Source: an uncultured Eubacteriales bacterium (GTDB lineage Bacteria > Bacillota > Clostridia > Christensenellales > CAG-917). Taken from it: a stretch of 64,000 nt of DNA. The notes beneath the pieces were generated by a model, which was given only the letters and a program-made list of their open reading frames with translations, had not been told where the DNA came from and made no database searches. Shown here piece by piece: positions 35,303 to 43,956 of this stretch. A program made the translations under genes and the position numbers. The stretch covers positions 39,269 through 103,268 of the forward strand of contig URIX01000001.1 in assembly GCA_900547975.1 (NCBI GenBank), in the 5' to 3' direction. Position 1 is the first letter of the stretch; every line of letters starts with the position of its first letter.

Positions 35303-36565
35303 ATGGAAAAACAACGGACTTATCTTTGCATAGATATGAAATCTTTCTTCGCATCGGTTGAATGTGCGGAACGTGGGTTAAGTCCGTTTGAAACAAACCT
35401 TGTCGTTGCAGACGAATCTCGCGGAAAAGGTGCTATAACTTTGGCAATTACTCCAAAGATGAAAGCGCTCGGAGTCAGAAATCGTTGCAGGCTGTTTGAA
35501 ATACCTAAAAACATCGATTATATTATTGCTCTTCCGCACATGAGTTTGTATATCAAATACTGTGCAGACATTTTTGATATATATCTCGATTATTTCTCGC
35601 CGGAGGATATACATCAATACTCAATCGACGAGGCTTTTATAAATGTTACGGACTACTTGTCTATTTACAAACTCGAACCAAAGCAACTTGCAAAGAAAAT
35701 CATAAACGAGATAGCCGAGCGCACGCATATTCCTGCGACTTGCGGTATAGGCACGAACCTGTATCTTGCAAAGATTGCACTCGACATCACGGCAAAACAT
35801 TGCAAAGACCATATTGGAATGCTTGACGAGCAAACATTCAAAGAAACTTTGTGGGAGCATAGACCGATAACCGACTTTTGGAATATCGCAAACGGTATTG
35901 CCACAAGGCTCGCCCGATATGGAATTCATGATATGAAAGGCGTAGCAACAGCCCCGGAAGATCTCCTTTATAGGAATTTCGGTAAGAACGCTAAATTGCT
36001 AATCGACCACGCAAACGGCAAGGAAAGTTGTACGATTGCGGACATCAAGAACTACAAGGGTAAGTCAAAGTCTATCTCAAATTCTCAAATCTTGTTCAGC
36101 GACTACGCATACGATAAAGCACATATCGTCATACAAGAGATGGCTTTGAGTGGTTGTCAGCGACTTCTAAAAGAACATTTGATTGCAAGCCACGTCGGTG
36201 TTTCCGTCGGATATTCAAAAGATGCTGCTCCGGCTACGGGCGGAACGCTCAAAATGGCTAACAGCACCAATCTCTATTCAATGGTTAAGGAATACGTTGA
36301 TAGAATTTTTGAAGATACCACACATCAAGAAGTTCCTATCCGCAGACTTGCTATATGTTTTAGCGGACTCGTGGACGAATCTGCCGAGGGCTATGATTTG
36401 TTTACGGATTTGGACGCGTTGCAAAAAGAGCGCAATGTCGAAAAAGCGGTGTTGGAAATCAAAGAAAAGTTTGGCAAGAATGCAATGTTGCGAGGTTTCG
36501 ACTTGCAAGAGGGCGCAACGCAAAAAGAACGCAACAAACTGATTGGAGGACACAATGGCGGTTAA
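35303..36565 (+). CDS. Y-family DNA polymerase (UmuC-like)
   Basis: A 420-residue translesion polymerase. The catalytic palm has CIDMKSFFASVECAERGL with the first metal-binding Asp, and YSIDEAFINVT with the Asp-Glu pair near residues 108-109; a helix-hairpin-helix segment and a little-finger domain follow. It starts 9 nt after the LexA-like gene with an AAAGGAG site and overlaps the YolD gene by 11 nt. UmuC-type polymerases on mobile elements copy damaged DNA with errors; being downstream of a LexA-like repressor implies SOS induction. Confidence 0.92.
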   Translation: MEKQRTYLCIDMKSFFASVECAERGLSPFETNLVVADESRGKGAITLAITPKMKALGVRNRCRLFEIPKNIDYIIALPHMSLYIKYCADIFDIYLDYFSPEDIHQYSIDEAFINVTDYLSIYKLEPKQLAKKIINEIAERTHIPATCGIGTNLYLAKIALDITAKHCKDHIGMLDEQTFKETLWEHRPITDFWNIANGIATRLARYGIHDMKGVATAPEDLLYRNFGKNAKLLIDHANGKESCTIADIKNYKGKSKSISNSQILFSDYAYDKAHIVIQEMALSGCQRLLKEHLIASHVGVSVGYSKDAAPATGGTLKMANSTNLYSMVKEYVDRIFEDTTHQEVPIRRLAICFSGLVDESAEGYDLFTDLDALQKERNVEKAVLEIKEKFGKNAMLRGFDLQEGATQKERNKLIGGHNGG

Positions 36566-36890
36566 AAACAATGACGATGTAAATCGTGCGGCTCAGTTTC
36601 TTCCATTCGATGCACTAAAAGGCTTGTCCGAAGAATTGCAAAGCAGAATCGAAAAGCGAACGCGCGTTCCTAAACACGAATTTTCCGACGAAAAGAAAGA
36701 AGAATTGTCCAAAACCCTTGTGAGAGTGGACAAAGGAACGGTTGTGAGAATCAATTTCTATCTCAACGGACATTACATTGATATAGAAGGAACGGTTGCA
36801 AAAAACAACGTGGTCTATCATTATTTGACGATAGGTCAAAAGAAGATATTTTATGACGATATCTACCAAATCGATATAGTTTCCGAATAA
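36555..36890 (+). CDS. YolD-like family protein
   Basis: A 111-residue protein with the YolD-like pattern: a disordered N-terminus with RAAQFLPFDALKGLSEEL, then KRTRVPKHEFSDE and a small beta domain (TVVRINFYLNGHYIDIEGTV, then KIFYDDIYQIDIV). In Bacillota, YolD-like genes sit beside UmuC-type polymerases and are thought to act as a UmuD-like partner. The chosen ATG (36555) follows GGAGGA; it overlaps the polymerase gene. The three genes thus form one cassette. Confidence 0.8.
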   Translation: MAVKNNDDVNRAAQFLPFDALKGLSEELQSRIEKRTRVPKHEFSDEKKEELSKTLVRVDKGTVVRINFYLNGHYIDIEGTVAKNNVVYHYLTIGQKKIFYDDIYQIDIVSE

Positions 36891-37023
36891 CTGCCCCGGT
36901 TTATAAGGAAATTATATATAGAGTGCGCAAGATAGTTTTACTGCGATGTGGGAGTGCCTAACCCCGTCAATGCAGTGGGCTAAATACAAGTCTATGTGCG
37001 CTATGGGCGAAGGAGGTGCTTTT

Positions 37024-37209
37024 ATGGATAATGCTATTATCACGCAAGACGCTATTTCGATACGAAAACTGTGTCCCGAATGCAGGAAGTATTTTGTAGC
37101 GAGTGTTAAAAGTAACGGCGAAATCGTGGGGAGATGCTCACATTGTCACGCTAAGTACTTTGAGCAGAAAAAGAACAACATGCGACTTATCAAAGTTGTG
37201 CAAAGATAA
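37024..37209 (+). CDS. Small zinc-ribbon protein
   Basis: A 61-residue protein with two Cys pairs, CPEC and CSHC, separated by about 20 residues, the pattern of a zinc ribbon. The remainder is basic at the C-terminus. An AAGGAGGTG site 8 nt upstream picks the internal ATG over a longer in-frame start. Probably a nucleic-acid- or protein-binding accessory of the element. Confidence 0.65.
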   Translation: MDNAIITQDAISIRKLCPECRKYFVASVKSNGEIVGRCSHCHAKYFEQKKNNMRLIKVVQR

Positions 37210-37322
37210 TCACTAAAAAGAAAAACTACATACGTCTATATAGGCAAATCAAGGTCGGGCTGTGACAGCGCCCAAGATAAATCCTCGTTCCCCGCTTTTA
37301 TAGATAAGATTCGATAGGAGAC

Positions 37323-37385
37323 AATATCCCCAACCCGAATGCGGCGTGTTGAAAAAGGTCGCAAACCGAGTGGGGATATTTTTAT
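37323..37385 (+). terminator. Intrinsic terminator before the sigma-like gene
   Basis: ATATCCCCA and TGGGGATAT pair around a long loop and are followed by TTTTTATT. Confidence 0.6.
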
Positions 37386-37427
37386 TCTCCGCTACGGGAA
37401 AAACTATTTATAAAACTAGGAGAATAT

Positions 37428-37727
37428 ATGAAAACATTTACAGCAATCAGAGAAGATCTGAAAAATATAAGATATTATTATGCGCGTCGTGACGAAATGG
37501 CGCAAAAGGCAAAAATTCTCGGTGAATGTACTGTGTCAAAAACCGCTGAAGAATATAACGAAGTGGTTTGTCAAGCCCCGCCAAAACTTTACGAATTGTA
37601 CTATTGTATGTACGTCGAAAACAATACACAAGAATCTGCAGCCGACAAATATGGTTATGCAAGAGAACACATCACAAGACTTAACAGGCAATTGTTGGTT
37701 TTTATTCAGAGCCATCTTACGGCATAA
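37428..37727 (+). CDS. Sigma-70 region 4-like helix-turn-helix protein
   Basis: A 99-residue protein. The N-terminal half is helical (IREDLKNIRYYYARRDEM); the C-terminal half resembles a region-4-type HTH (YCMYVENNTQESAADKYGYAREHITRLNRQL). Similar small proteins are frequent in Bacillota prophages and integrative elements as late-gene regulators. A GGAG site precedes the ATG. It is followed after 11 nt by a 50-residue ORF with its own ribosome binding site. Confidence 0.65.
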   Translation: MKTFTAIREDLKNIRYYYARRDEMAQKAKILGECTVSKTAEEYNEVVCQAPPKLYELYYCMYVENNTQESAADKYGYAREHITRLNRQLLVFIQSHLTA

Positions 37728-37738
37728 GGAGAATGAAT

Positions 37739-37891
37739 ATGGAAGAATTTATCCCGGATTTTATATTGCAGGCAGACAATGTATATAGAACGAGAAACTA
37801 TATCGTGAAGCAAAGATTGGAATATATCGAAAACACGACGGAAGATAACGTCATAATTAGTTACTTCTACCACGTTTCGTTTCAAATTTAG
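37739..37891 (+). CDS. Small 50-residue protein at the element edge
   Basis: Begins MEEFIPDFILQADNVYRTR and ends HVSFQI. TAAGGAG lies 8 nt upstream. It is acidic at the start, aromatic-rich at the end, and has no recognised family. As the last gene before the chromosomal glycan locus it may mark the right side of the recombinase-LexA unit. Confidence 0.5.
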   Translation: MEEFIPDFILQADNVYRTRNYIVKQRLEYIENTTEDNVIISYFYHVSFQI

Positions 37892-37957
37892 ACAACGACG
37901 AATTGCTTGCGTAAATCGCCAAAAAAGCGGCAATTTCCCCGTTATTTCGTATAAAAA

Positions 37958-38003
37958 AGACACGCGCGACGGAGTTTTGTACGCTCCTTTTGCGTGTGTC
38001 TTA
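37958..38003 (-). terminator. Terminator of the glycan-utilisation operon
   Basis: On the minus strand AGACACACGC and GCGTGTCT with internal pairing form a long hairpin followed by TTTTTT, 20 nt past the esterase stop codon. Confidence 0.8.
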
Positions 38004-38023
38004 ATAGCGGACGAAGCAAAGCT

Positions 38024-38956
38024 TTAAAGTTCCAAAAAGTTTTGTATAAGTGCGTCTGCAAACATATGTCCCAACTCAATCATTGACGACGAATCGTAAT
38101 GGTATATATCGGGAGCGCCGAGAGGCTCGGCATTATACCTCAAATTGGCGGCGATAGTGTCCAAATAAACGTGCGCTTCGTCAGATTGCGCAAGACTCTT
38201 TTTGGCGTCGTTTACGACTTGATAATGAGTCCACGCAACGCAATCGGAGATGCCTGCGTCCACAAAACCTATCTCGGAATCGGTCGGCTTATAAAACGCA
38301 AATTCTTTGCGTATATCTTTGACGAAGTTGCGCTCCAATTCCTCGTAAGAATTGTAACTAGTTCCGTCGGAGTCCGACTCGCCCTGCATCCAGCATATAG
38401 CCTTGACGACGGGATACAAGTCTTGCTCTTCGAGTTTTTTCAATTGCTCGTTGACGTATTGGACGGCACCCGTATACAATCCTCCCGTGTTTTTGCTTGA
38501 AGGAGAGCGCCATTGCGTTGTCAGGGTCGTTCCGCCGTATGCATATTTAATTACGTATACTCGTTTCGCCAAATCAAGTGCGGAAATCTTTTCCGCAATA
38601 CCCACTTCGGGCCCGAATTTTGACGTGGCGGTCCCTTGTCCCAGTTTTACGGGAACGAATTTTCCGTCGCTGGTATTTGCCGATACGGTGCATGCGTACG
38701 AAATGTTTACGTTATCGTATCCTTTTGCATACTCTGCGGCTTTTTCCTCTCCAACGGTTTTCACAAGATACGAACTGTTGGTATGCCCCTCGGCATTGCT
38801 TTGTCCTAAAAGCAACACCACCTGCACTTCGTTCGAATACTCTTTTGGAGGTTCGTTTTCGTCTATGGGGTGCTGCCCCTTCGAAGAACACGCGCATAAC
38901 GACAATAAAAACGTTACGCATAACAACAGAACGCCTATCGAACTAATCGTTTTCAT
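38024..38956 (-). CDS. SASA-domain carbohydrate esterase lipoprotein (sialate O-acetylesterase / CE6-like)
   Basis: A 310-residue SGNH-type esterase with a signal peptide and probable lipobox (SLCAC, cysteine near 23). Catalytic serine in LLGQSNAEGH (near 53), WMQGESD block (near 190), and the Asp-His end DIYHYDSS. These enzymes remove acetyl groups from glycans such as acetylated xylan or pectin, or from sialic acid. It is last in the glycan operon and overlaps the GH43 gene before it by 14 nt. In this context deacetylation of plant glycan is more likely than of sialic acid. Confidence 0.8.
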   Translation of the reverse strand: MKTISSIGVLLLCVTFLLSLCACSSKGQHPIDENEPPKEYSNEVQVVLLLGQSNAEGHTNSSYLVKTVGEEKAAEYAKGYDNVNISYACTVSANTSDGKFVPVKLGQGTATSKFGPEVGIAEKISALDLAKRVYVIKYAYGGTTLTTQWRSPSSKNTGGLYTGAVQYVNEQLKKLEEQDLYPVVKAICWMQGESDSDGTSYNSYEELERNFVKDIRKEFAFYKPTDSEIGFVDAGISDCVAWTHYQVVNDAKKSLAQSDEAHVYLDTIAANLRYNAEPLGAPDIYHYDSSSMIELGHMFADALIQNFLEL

Positions 38957-39821
38957 ATACTTTCACCTCTCCGTCAATTATTTTTAAGTAGTTAATTATC
39001 GCTCTTTCTTTTCCGCAATTGGAATTGTTGTTGTGATAACAAATGCGATTTGCACCGTCAAAATCCTTGAAAACCATAGCGTGTCCGCAATCTTCCGTCG
39101 GCAATTTGAGCAGACTATGGCGATATTTCCCCCCTAACATATCGTCGTTTTCGGGATATGCGACGCCTACGGAGTATCTCGGTTTATCGACGTTCGACCA
39201 ACTTGACCAAAGCATAAACTCAACTCCGTCTACATTATAAACGAACGGTGCGTCCACTATATAAATCGCCGTGTTTTTCGTATTCCACGTGGGAGAAACC
39301 GCCCAACCGGATTGACTTGCGGAAAACATTTTTACGGGTCTTCCAACTGCTGCCGATAAATCGTCGGTCAATTTGACGTAACACATTTCTCCGTCATCTA
39401 TTTGCACCCATTCGTGGGAAAAAACGGCATACGGAACGGCGTCTTTTACGTACAACGTTGCGTCCAAAGCAAACCATCCCTCAGGGGCAATTGCATCGCT
39501 CCACACCTCGAACGGGCCCGCCGGGCTGTCCGAAACGAGAATTTGACACGTTCTTTTCCTTCCCCCAGTTCCGAACGTCCCGAACAAATAGTATTTTCCA
39601 TCGTAACGATGCACTTCGGGCGCCCAGTAATCGTCTTTTGCCCAAAAATTGCTTGCGTCGAACACGACAAAGGGCTCGCTCCAATTCTCTAAATCCTTGG
39701 ATTTATATGCGCAAAAACCTCTCCCGAATTGACCGACGCCGGAAGAATACAAGTAGTATTCTCCTTCCTTTTCGTCGGCATATATATACGGGTCGCGAAT
39801 AGCAATATCACACAGTTTCAT
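38943..39821 (-). CDS. Glycoside hydrolase family 43, cytosolic
   Basis: A 292-residue five-bladed propeller enzyme. The GH43 catalytic base is in AIRDPYIYAD (Asp near 9); the YWAPEVHRYDGKYYLFGTF block and ALDATLY (transition-state Asp) follow, with a later glutamate region as acid. It lacks a signal peptide, so it should act on imported arabinose- or xylose-containing oligosaccharides. AGGAGG precedes the ATG; the start overlaps the GH36 gene by 14 nt. Possible activities are alpha-L-arabinofuranosidase or beta-xylosidase. Confidence 0.85.
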   Translation of the reverse strand: MKLCDIAIRDPYIYADEKEGEYYLYSSGVGQFGRGFCAYKSKDLENWSEPFVVFDASNFWAKDDYWAPEVHRYDGKYYLFGTFGTGGRKRTCQILVSDSPAGPFEVWSDAIAPEGWFALDATLYVKDAVPYAVFSHEWVQIDDGEMCYVKLTDDLSAAVGRPVKMFSASQSGWAVSPTWNTKNTAIYIVDAPFVYNVDGVEFMLWSSWSNVDKPRYSVGVAYPENDDMLGGKYRHSLLKLPTEDCGHAMVFKDFDGANRICYHNNNSNCGKERAIINYLKIIDGEVKVYEND

Positions 39822-41997
39822 TCTCGACCTCCTGCAATGTTACGAGATAGGAATCGAATTCGTAAAGATTGTACGAGAGATTTAGCCCTACGTTCATATA
39901 ATACTCCCCTTTGTGCGCCTTATCGTCCAAACTATTGACGTAATAGGCGTCCTCTTTCAGTCCCTGCAATTTTACGAATCTGCGAGCACGCAGTTTTTTC
40001 AGTAAATTGACGAATAAGAATAATGATTCCGACTTGTCTTTCGACACCATTTGAATGGCAAACGCCTCTTTGTCAAAGGGGGAAATCAATCTATACATAT
40101 CGCCCTCAAGCACGACGGAATCGTGATATTTCTTAAAAATCTCATTGACTTTTCGGATTTCAAGAACGTCTTTTTCTGTGAGTTTTCGCGGATCGAGTTC
40201 AAAGCCGTACGAGCCGAATAGCGCGATTTCCGCTTTCGTCTTATAATCCGTGATTTTGCAATCGTTGACGTGGCTGCCCGAAACCGACGGCGGATAACAG
40301 AACGACGTTCCGTATTGTATAAACAGCCTTTGTACGGGGTCGTTTTCGTCGCTCGTCCATATTTCGGGGAAATAGAACAACGTGCCGAGGTCAAAACGTC
40401 CGCCGCCGCTTGCGCAACCTTGGAAATGCACGTGGTCAAACCTTTCCGTAAGCATCTTGGCAAGGCGATAATAACCGAGCGTGTTGCGATGATAGAATTC
40501 GCCTTGATGCGCGCCGTCGAGGTTTGCTGCGAAACAATCTTCCAATTGGCGATTGTGATCCCATTTTACGTAATCTATCCGATAATTCGACAAAATATCG
40601 GCGATTCTTTCATATACCGCGTCTACCACCTTTTCGTCGGTGAAGTTCAACGCTACCTGATGCCTGGAAAGCCAAAAATTCGTGTTGTAGTCTACGGCGG
40701 CATATTGAGGGTGTTCTCTCAAAAAATCGGAATCCAAATTGCCCATTTCGGGCTCGAACCAAAGTCCGAAAAGCATTCCGTTCTCGTGGCACTCGTCGAT
40801 TATTCTGCGTAAATCTATTTTTTTGGAATTGACGAACCAATCCCCGAGCGAACGTTCATCGTCGTCCCTGCTTCCAAACCAACCGTCGTCAAGCACGAAC
40901 AGACCGACGCCTATTTTCTTTGCGGAACGAATAAGGTCGAGCACTTTTCCCGTATCAAAATCCATGTAGCACCCTTCCCAAGAGTTTAACAGAATGGAGC
41001 GAAACGCCTCGACGTTGTTGTCTTTTACGATATTGTTTCTTACCAAATCGTGCATCTGTCGGCTTACGTTGCCAAAGCCGTTGCACGAATATACGCAAAC
41101 GCCTTCCGGAAAAACGAACTCGTCGTCGGGGCGCAATTCATACTTGAACACCTCGTCGTTTATGCCCATATTCAATCTCGTAACGCCGGTTTTCCCTACG
41201 AACGCATTGCATTTGAAAGAGCCTGAATACATCAGCGAAAAAGCGTAAACTTCTCCAAACGTTTCGTTTGCATCGCGGTCGCAAAGCATAACGAAAGGAT
41301 TATGTTCGTGCGAGCTGCGTCCCGACGCGGAAGAGACCACCTTGCATCCCTCGGTGAGTCTTTCTCTTCTAAACTGTCTTTCGTTGCACCATTCGCCGGG
41401 GAAATGCACGATATCCATATCTGCTCTGCAAAAATCTTGAGACAAACTCATTGCTTTCGTCAGCCATACGCTTTTGCCGGAATGATTTTCAAGAGTGGTG
41501 TTTCTAATAAAGCAATTGTACTTTTCAAAAACGGTGAGAGACACTTTAAGCGTCAAATCGTGATATTTGTCCCACAAAGTTATTTCCAACGTTTCAGACT
41601 CGTTTTGCTCGTCTCGCACGTAAGGCAACGGGCAAAGCGTCGGTTTTCCCTTGTAAATACGATGCGAACGATAAAGGAAAATCAATTTGTCGTTTTGAAA
41701 TCCCTCCACCTCCACAAGACTCGGTCTGCTATCCGCAAAATTTGTGAACGGCACTAAAAACAACGACGAATTGAAATGCATATCGCTCGTTTTACACTCG
41801 CGCACTTTGTCCTTATCGTAATACGTCGAATACCAATCGGGAGTAATAAATCCCTCGCTCTTTGCGTCGAATTCCGATATGTATTTGCCGAAATAGGGGC
41901 AAAGCACCGCCCCGTTTTCGCTTATTTGCAAGTACATAGACACCTTGCCGTTGGTAAGATGAAACAACTTTTCGTCTTTGAAAAATACAACAGACAT
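39808..41997 (-). CDS. Alpha-galactosidase, glycoside hydrolase family 36
   Basis: A 729-residue enzyme of standard GH36 length. An N-terminal beta-supersandwich is followed by a barrel with FVLDDGWFG, GLWFEPEM, the nucleophile in DYVKWDHNR (near 479), CASGGGRFDLG, and the acid/base aspartate in WTSDENDP (near 551), then a C-terminal beta domain. It cleaves alpha-1,6-linked galactose from oligosaccharides. No signal peptide, so cytosolic. A stable hairpin in the preceding 150-nt gap may tune its expression relative to the surface-lipoprotein genes upstream. Confidence 0.93.
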   Translation of the reverse strand: MSVVFFKDEKLFHLTNGKVSMYLQISENGAVLCPYFGKYISEFDAKSEGFITPDWYSTYYDKDKVRECKTSDMHFNSSLFLVPFTNFADSRPSLVEVEGFQNDKLIFLYRSHRIYKGKPTLCPLPYVRDEQNESETLEITLWDKYHDLTLKVSLTVFEKYNCFIRNTTLENHSGKSVWLTKAMSLSQDFCRADMDIVHFPGEWCNERQFRRERLTEGCKVVSSASGRSSHEHNPFVMLCDRDANETFGEVYAFSLMYSGSFKCNAFVGKTGVTRLNMGINDEVFKYELRPDDEFVFPEGVCVYSCNGFGNVSRQMHDLVRNNIVKDNNVEAFRSILLNSWEGCYMDFDTGKVLDLIRSAKKIGVGLFVLDDGWFGSRDDDERSLGDWFVNSKKIDLRRIIDECHENGMLFGLWFEPEMGNLDSDFLREHPQYAAVDYNTNFWLSRHQVALNFTDEKVVDAVYERIADILSNYRIDYVKWDHNRQLEDCFAANLDGAHQGEFYHRNTLGYYRLAKMLTERFDHVHFQGCASGGGRFDLGTLFYFPEIWTSDENDPVQRLFIQYGTSFCYPPSVSGSHVNDCKITDYKTKAEIALFGSYGFELDPRKLTEKDVLEIRKVNEIFKKYHDSVVLEGDMYRLISPFDKEAFAIQMVSKDKSESLFLFVNLLKKLRARRFVKLQGLKEDAYYVNSLDDKAHKGEYYMNVGLNLSYNLYEFDSYLVTLQEVENETV

Positions 41998-42040
41998 TCA
42001 AAACCTCTCATCGACAAACGTCGACTATATCCTCTTGAGC

Positions 42041-42064
42041 CGGGGAGAGCAAACGCTCTCCCCG
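42041..42064. repeat. Intercistronic hairpin
   Basis: CGGGGAGAGC-AAAC-GCTCTCCCCG, a perfect 10-bp stem without a T-run. It lies between lipoprotein and GH36 genes of the same operon and probably acts as an mRNA stability or processing element. Confidence 0.65.
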
Positions 42065-42153
42065 AGCCCACGGAATACTAATACTTATAACTGTTTAGAC
42101 GATAAACTTATATTTAATCGTCCGATACGCCAACGAGAAACTACTCGTAACGC

Positions 42154-43938
42154 TTATGCGTTTTTACTCGTGATGACGATATTGCTGATGGTGCAATCCA
42201 AATCTCTGCTGAGGAAACTTACGACTACTCTACCCGTGTAAGAGTCGTTCCAGCCGTGCGTATGCTCAATCAAAACGTTGCCATTGGAGTCGGTTATCTT
42301 CATTTTAGTGTCTTGTCCGTTATCCATCAAACGAGTAAACACTACGTGATAGGTTGCGCCTTCTTCCAAACGAGTAGCGGTTTCGCCGTTTTTGTATTCC
42401 TCACCGCCGCTTCCAATGCCACCGGGTAAATCGGCGTTGATGTTCCAGCCCGTCCAACCCGCTTTATACTGAGACATCACGAGAGAACGTGCTTCTGCGC
42501 AAGCGGAATCGTATCTGTTGATAGTAATTGCCATTGCAGGCATTGCGTCTCTGCCGCCGAAAGCGTCGATGGTAATATCGAATTCAACCGTACCTTCGAC
42601 GTTTGCAGCGAGAACGGCAGACGTTCCGATTGATTTTGCGCCGTGGTCTTTGACGTTCGTACTGCAAGTGCTATCCGCTGCGCCGACGAATTTAATGCTG
42701 CCGTTTTCACCGAAAACGGTATCTGCGAAAGAACCGTAGAACATTGATTTATCAGCATTTTTGAGATAATTATTAACAGCTTCTTCACCGAATTCAGCCG
42801 TAATTTTTGAATATTCGGCAGTACAACTTCCAAGGTTGAGTACGGGAACGGTGTCTCCGTCAAATCCCTCTACGCCGTTGTCCACATAGTACAATTGGTC
42901 GTTGATGTAAGCGTAGAAATCGTTGCCGTTACGAACTGCTGTGATTTTTACTTCGTCAAAATTGATTGCGCCGAGTGCGTGTTGGTTCCATACTTGCGAG
43001 CGGTCGGTAATCGTACCCCATTGCACGTTGTCGTTTTTGATAACCATCGTAACGGTTTTACGCGCCGTGAAGTTCGGGCCGGGGGAAAGTTGAAGTCCGT
43101 AATACGAATCAGTGCCGTTGAAGTGAGAAATACCCACTCTCGACCAAGTATCGCCGCCGTCCGGCTCGGTTACTTTTATCACTGCCGACGCAACGTAATA
43201 CTTGCCTGCATCGCCGGTGAGCACTGCAAACGAGTTTTGCTTTCCGTTGGATTTAATAACGGGTGCGTCTGTGTACATACCGGAAAAATCAAATTTTTCC
43301 GTGTTGATTTTTGCATTTGCGATAGGGTCAACGACCGTAATTTCTATACTGTCGCTGACGCCGTCTTTCACGCTTGCGGTGATGGTGGTTTTACCTTTTG
43401 CAAGAGCCGTAACTACGCCGTTCTCGACCGTTGCGACTTCGTTGTTGGAACTTGTCCAAGATACGACTGCGTCTGCAGGTTGTTTGTTTGCCGTGAGCGT
43501 CAACGTAGCACCCGCTTTGATTTCTGCGGAAGCAACGTCTTCGATTGATATCGTATACGGAAAAACCGTGATGGTAACGCTGTCGCTGACGCCCTCTTTG
43601 ACGGTTGCAGTAACGGTAACCGTACCTGCCTTCAAAGCCGTAACGACGCCGTTTTCAACCGTTGCGACGGTTGCGTCGGAAGTAGACCAATTAACAACTG
43701 CATCCGCAGGCTCTTTGGTAACGTTGAGCTGAAGCGTTTTGCCCTCGTACAAAGAGGAGTTTTCATTGGTTATATCAACCGAATATTTCACTTCAGTCGT
43801 TACGTCAGCGCCGCAATTGTCACATTTGCCGTCATTGTTTGCATCTACGTGGTTCGTACAAGTCTTATTGTTGCATCCGACGAATACGCCAAGACATAAC
43901 GCAAGAATTAACACGACAACAACTAATGTTTTCTTCAT
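42154..43938 (-). CDS. Surface lipoprotein with two BIG2 Ig-like domains and a glycan-binding-like C-terminus
   Basis: A 594-residue lipoprotein (lipobox VFVGC near residue 22). A Cys/Asp segment NHVDANNDGKCDNCG follows, then two bacterial Ig-like group 2 domains (about 50-125 and 130-205), each with the SSD/SSN.VATVENGVVTAL pattern. The remaining 390 residues are beta-rich with two similar laminin-G-like halves (WSRVGISHFNGTDSYYGL, and ITINRYDSACAEA). I see no catalytic signature, so it is probably a cell-surface glycan-binding protein serving the ABC importer. It is a paralogue of the next gene upstream. AGGAG precedes the ATG. Confidence 0.75.
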   Translation of the reverse strand: MKKTLVVVVLILALCLGVFVGCNNKTCTNHVDANNDGKCDNCGADVTTEVKYSVDITNENSSLYEGKTLQLNVTKEPADAVVNWSTSDATVATVENGVVTALKAGTVTVTATVKEGVSDSVTITVFPYTISIEDVASAEIKAGATLTLTANKQPADAVVSWTSSNNEVATVENGVVTALAKGKTTITASVKDGVSDSIEITVVDPIANAKINTEKFDFSGMYTDAPVIKSNGKQNSFAVLTGDAGKYYVASAVIKVTEPDGGDTWSRVGISHFNGTDSYYGLQLSPGPNFTARKTVTMVIKNDNVQWGTITDRSQVWNQHALGAINFDEVKITAVRNGNDFYAYINDQLYYVDNGVEGFDGDTVPVLNLGSCTAEYSKITAEFGEEAVNNYLKNADKSMFYGSFADTVFGENGSIKFVGAADSTCSTNVKDHGAKSIGTSAVLAANVEGTVEFDITIDAFGGRDAMPAMAITINRYDSACAEARSLVMSQYKAGWTGWNINADLPGGIGSGGEEYKNGETATRLEEGATYHVVFTRLMDNGQDTKMKITDSNGNVLIEHTHGWNDSYTGRVVVSFLSRDLDCTISNIVITSKNA

Positions 43939-43956
43939 AATTTTGCTCTCCTTTTT

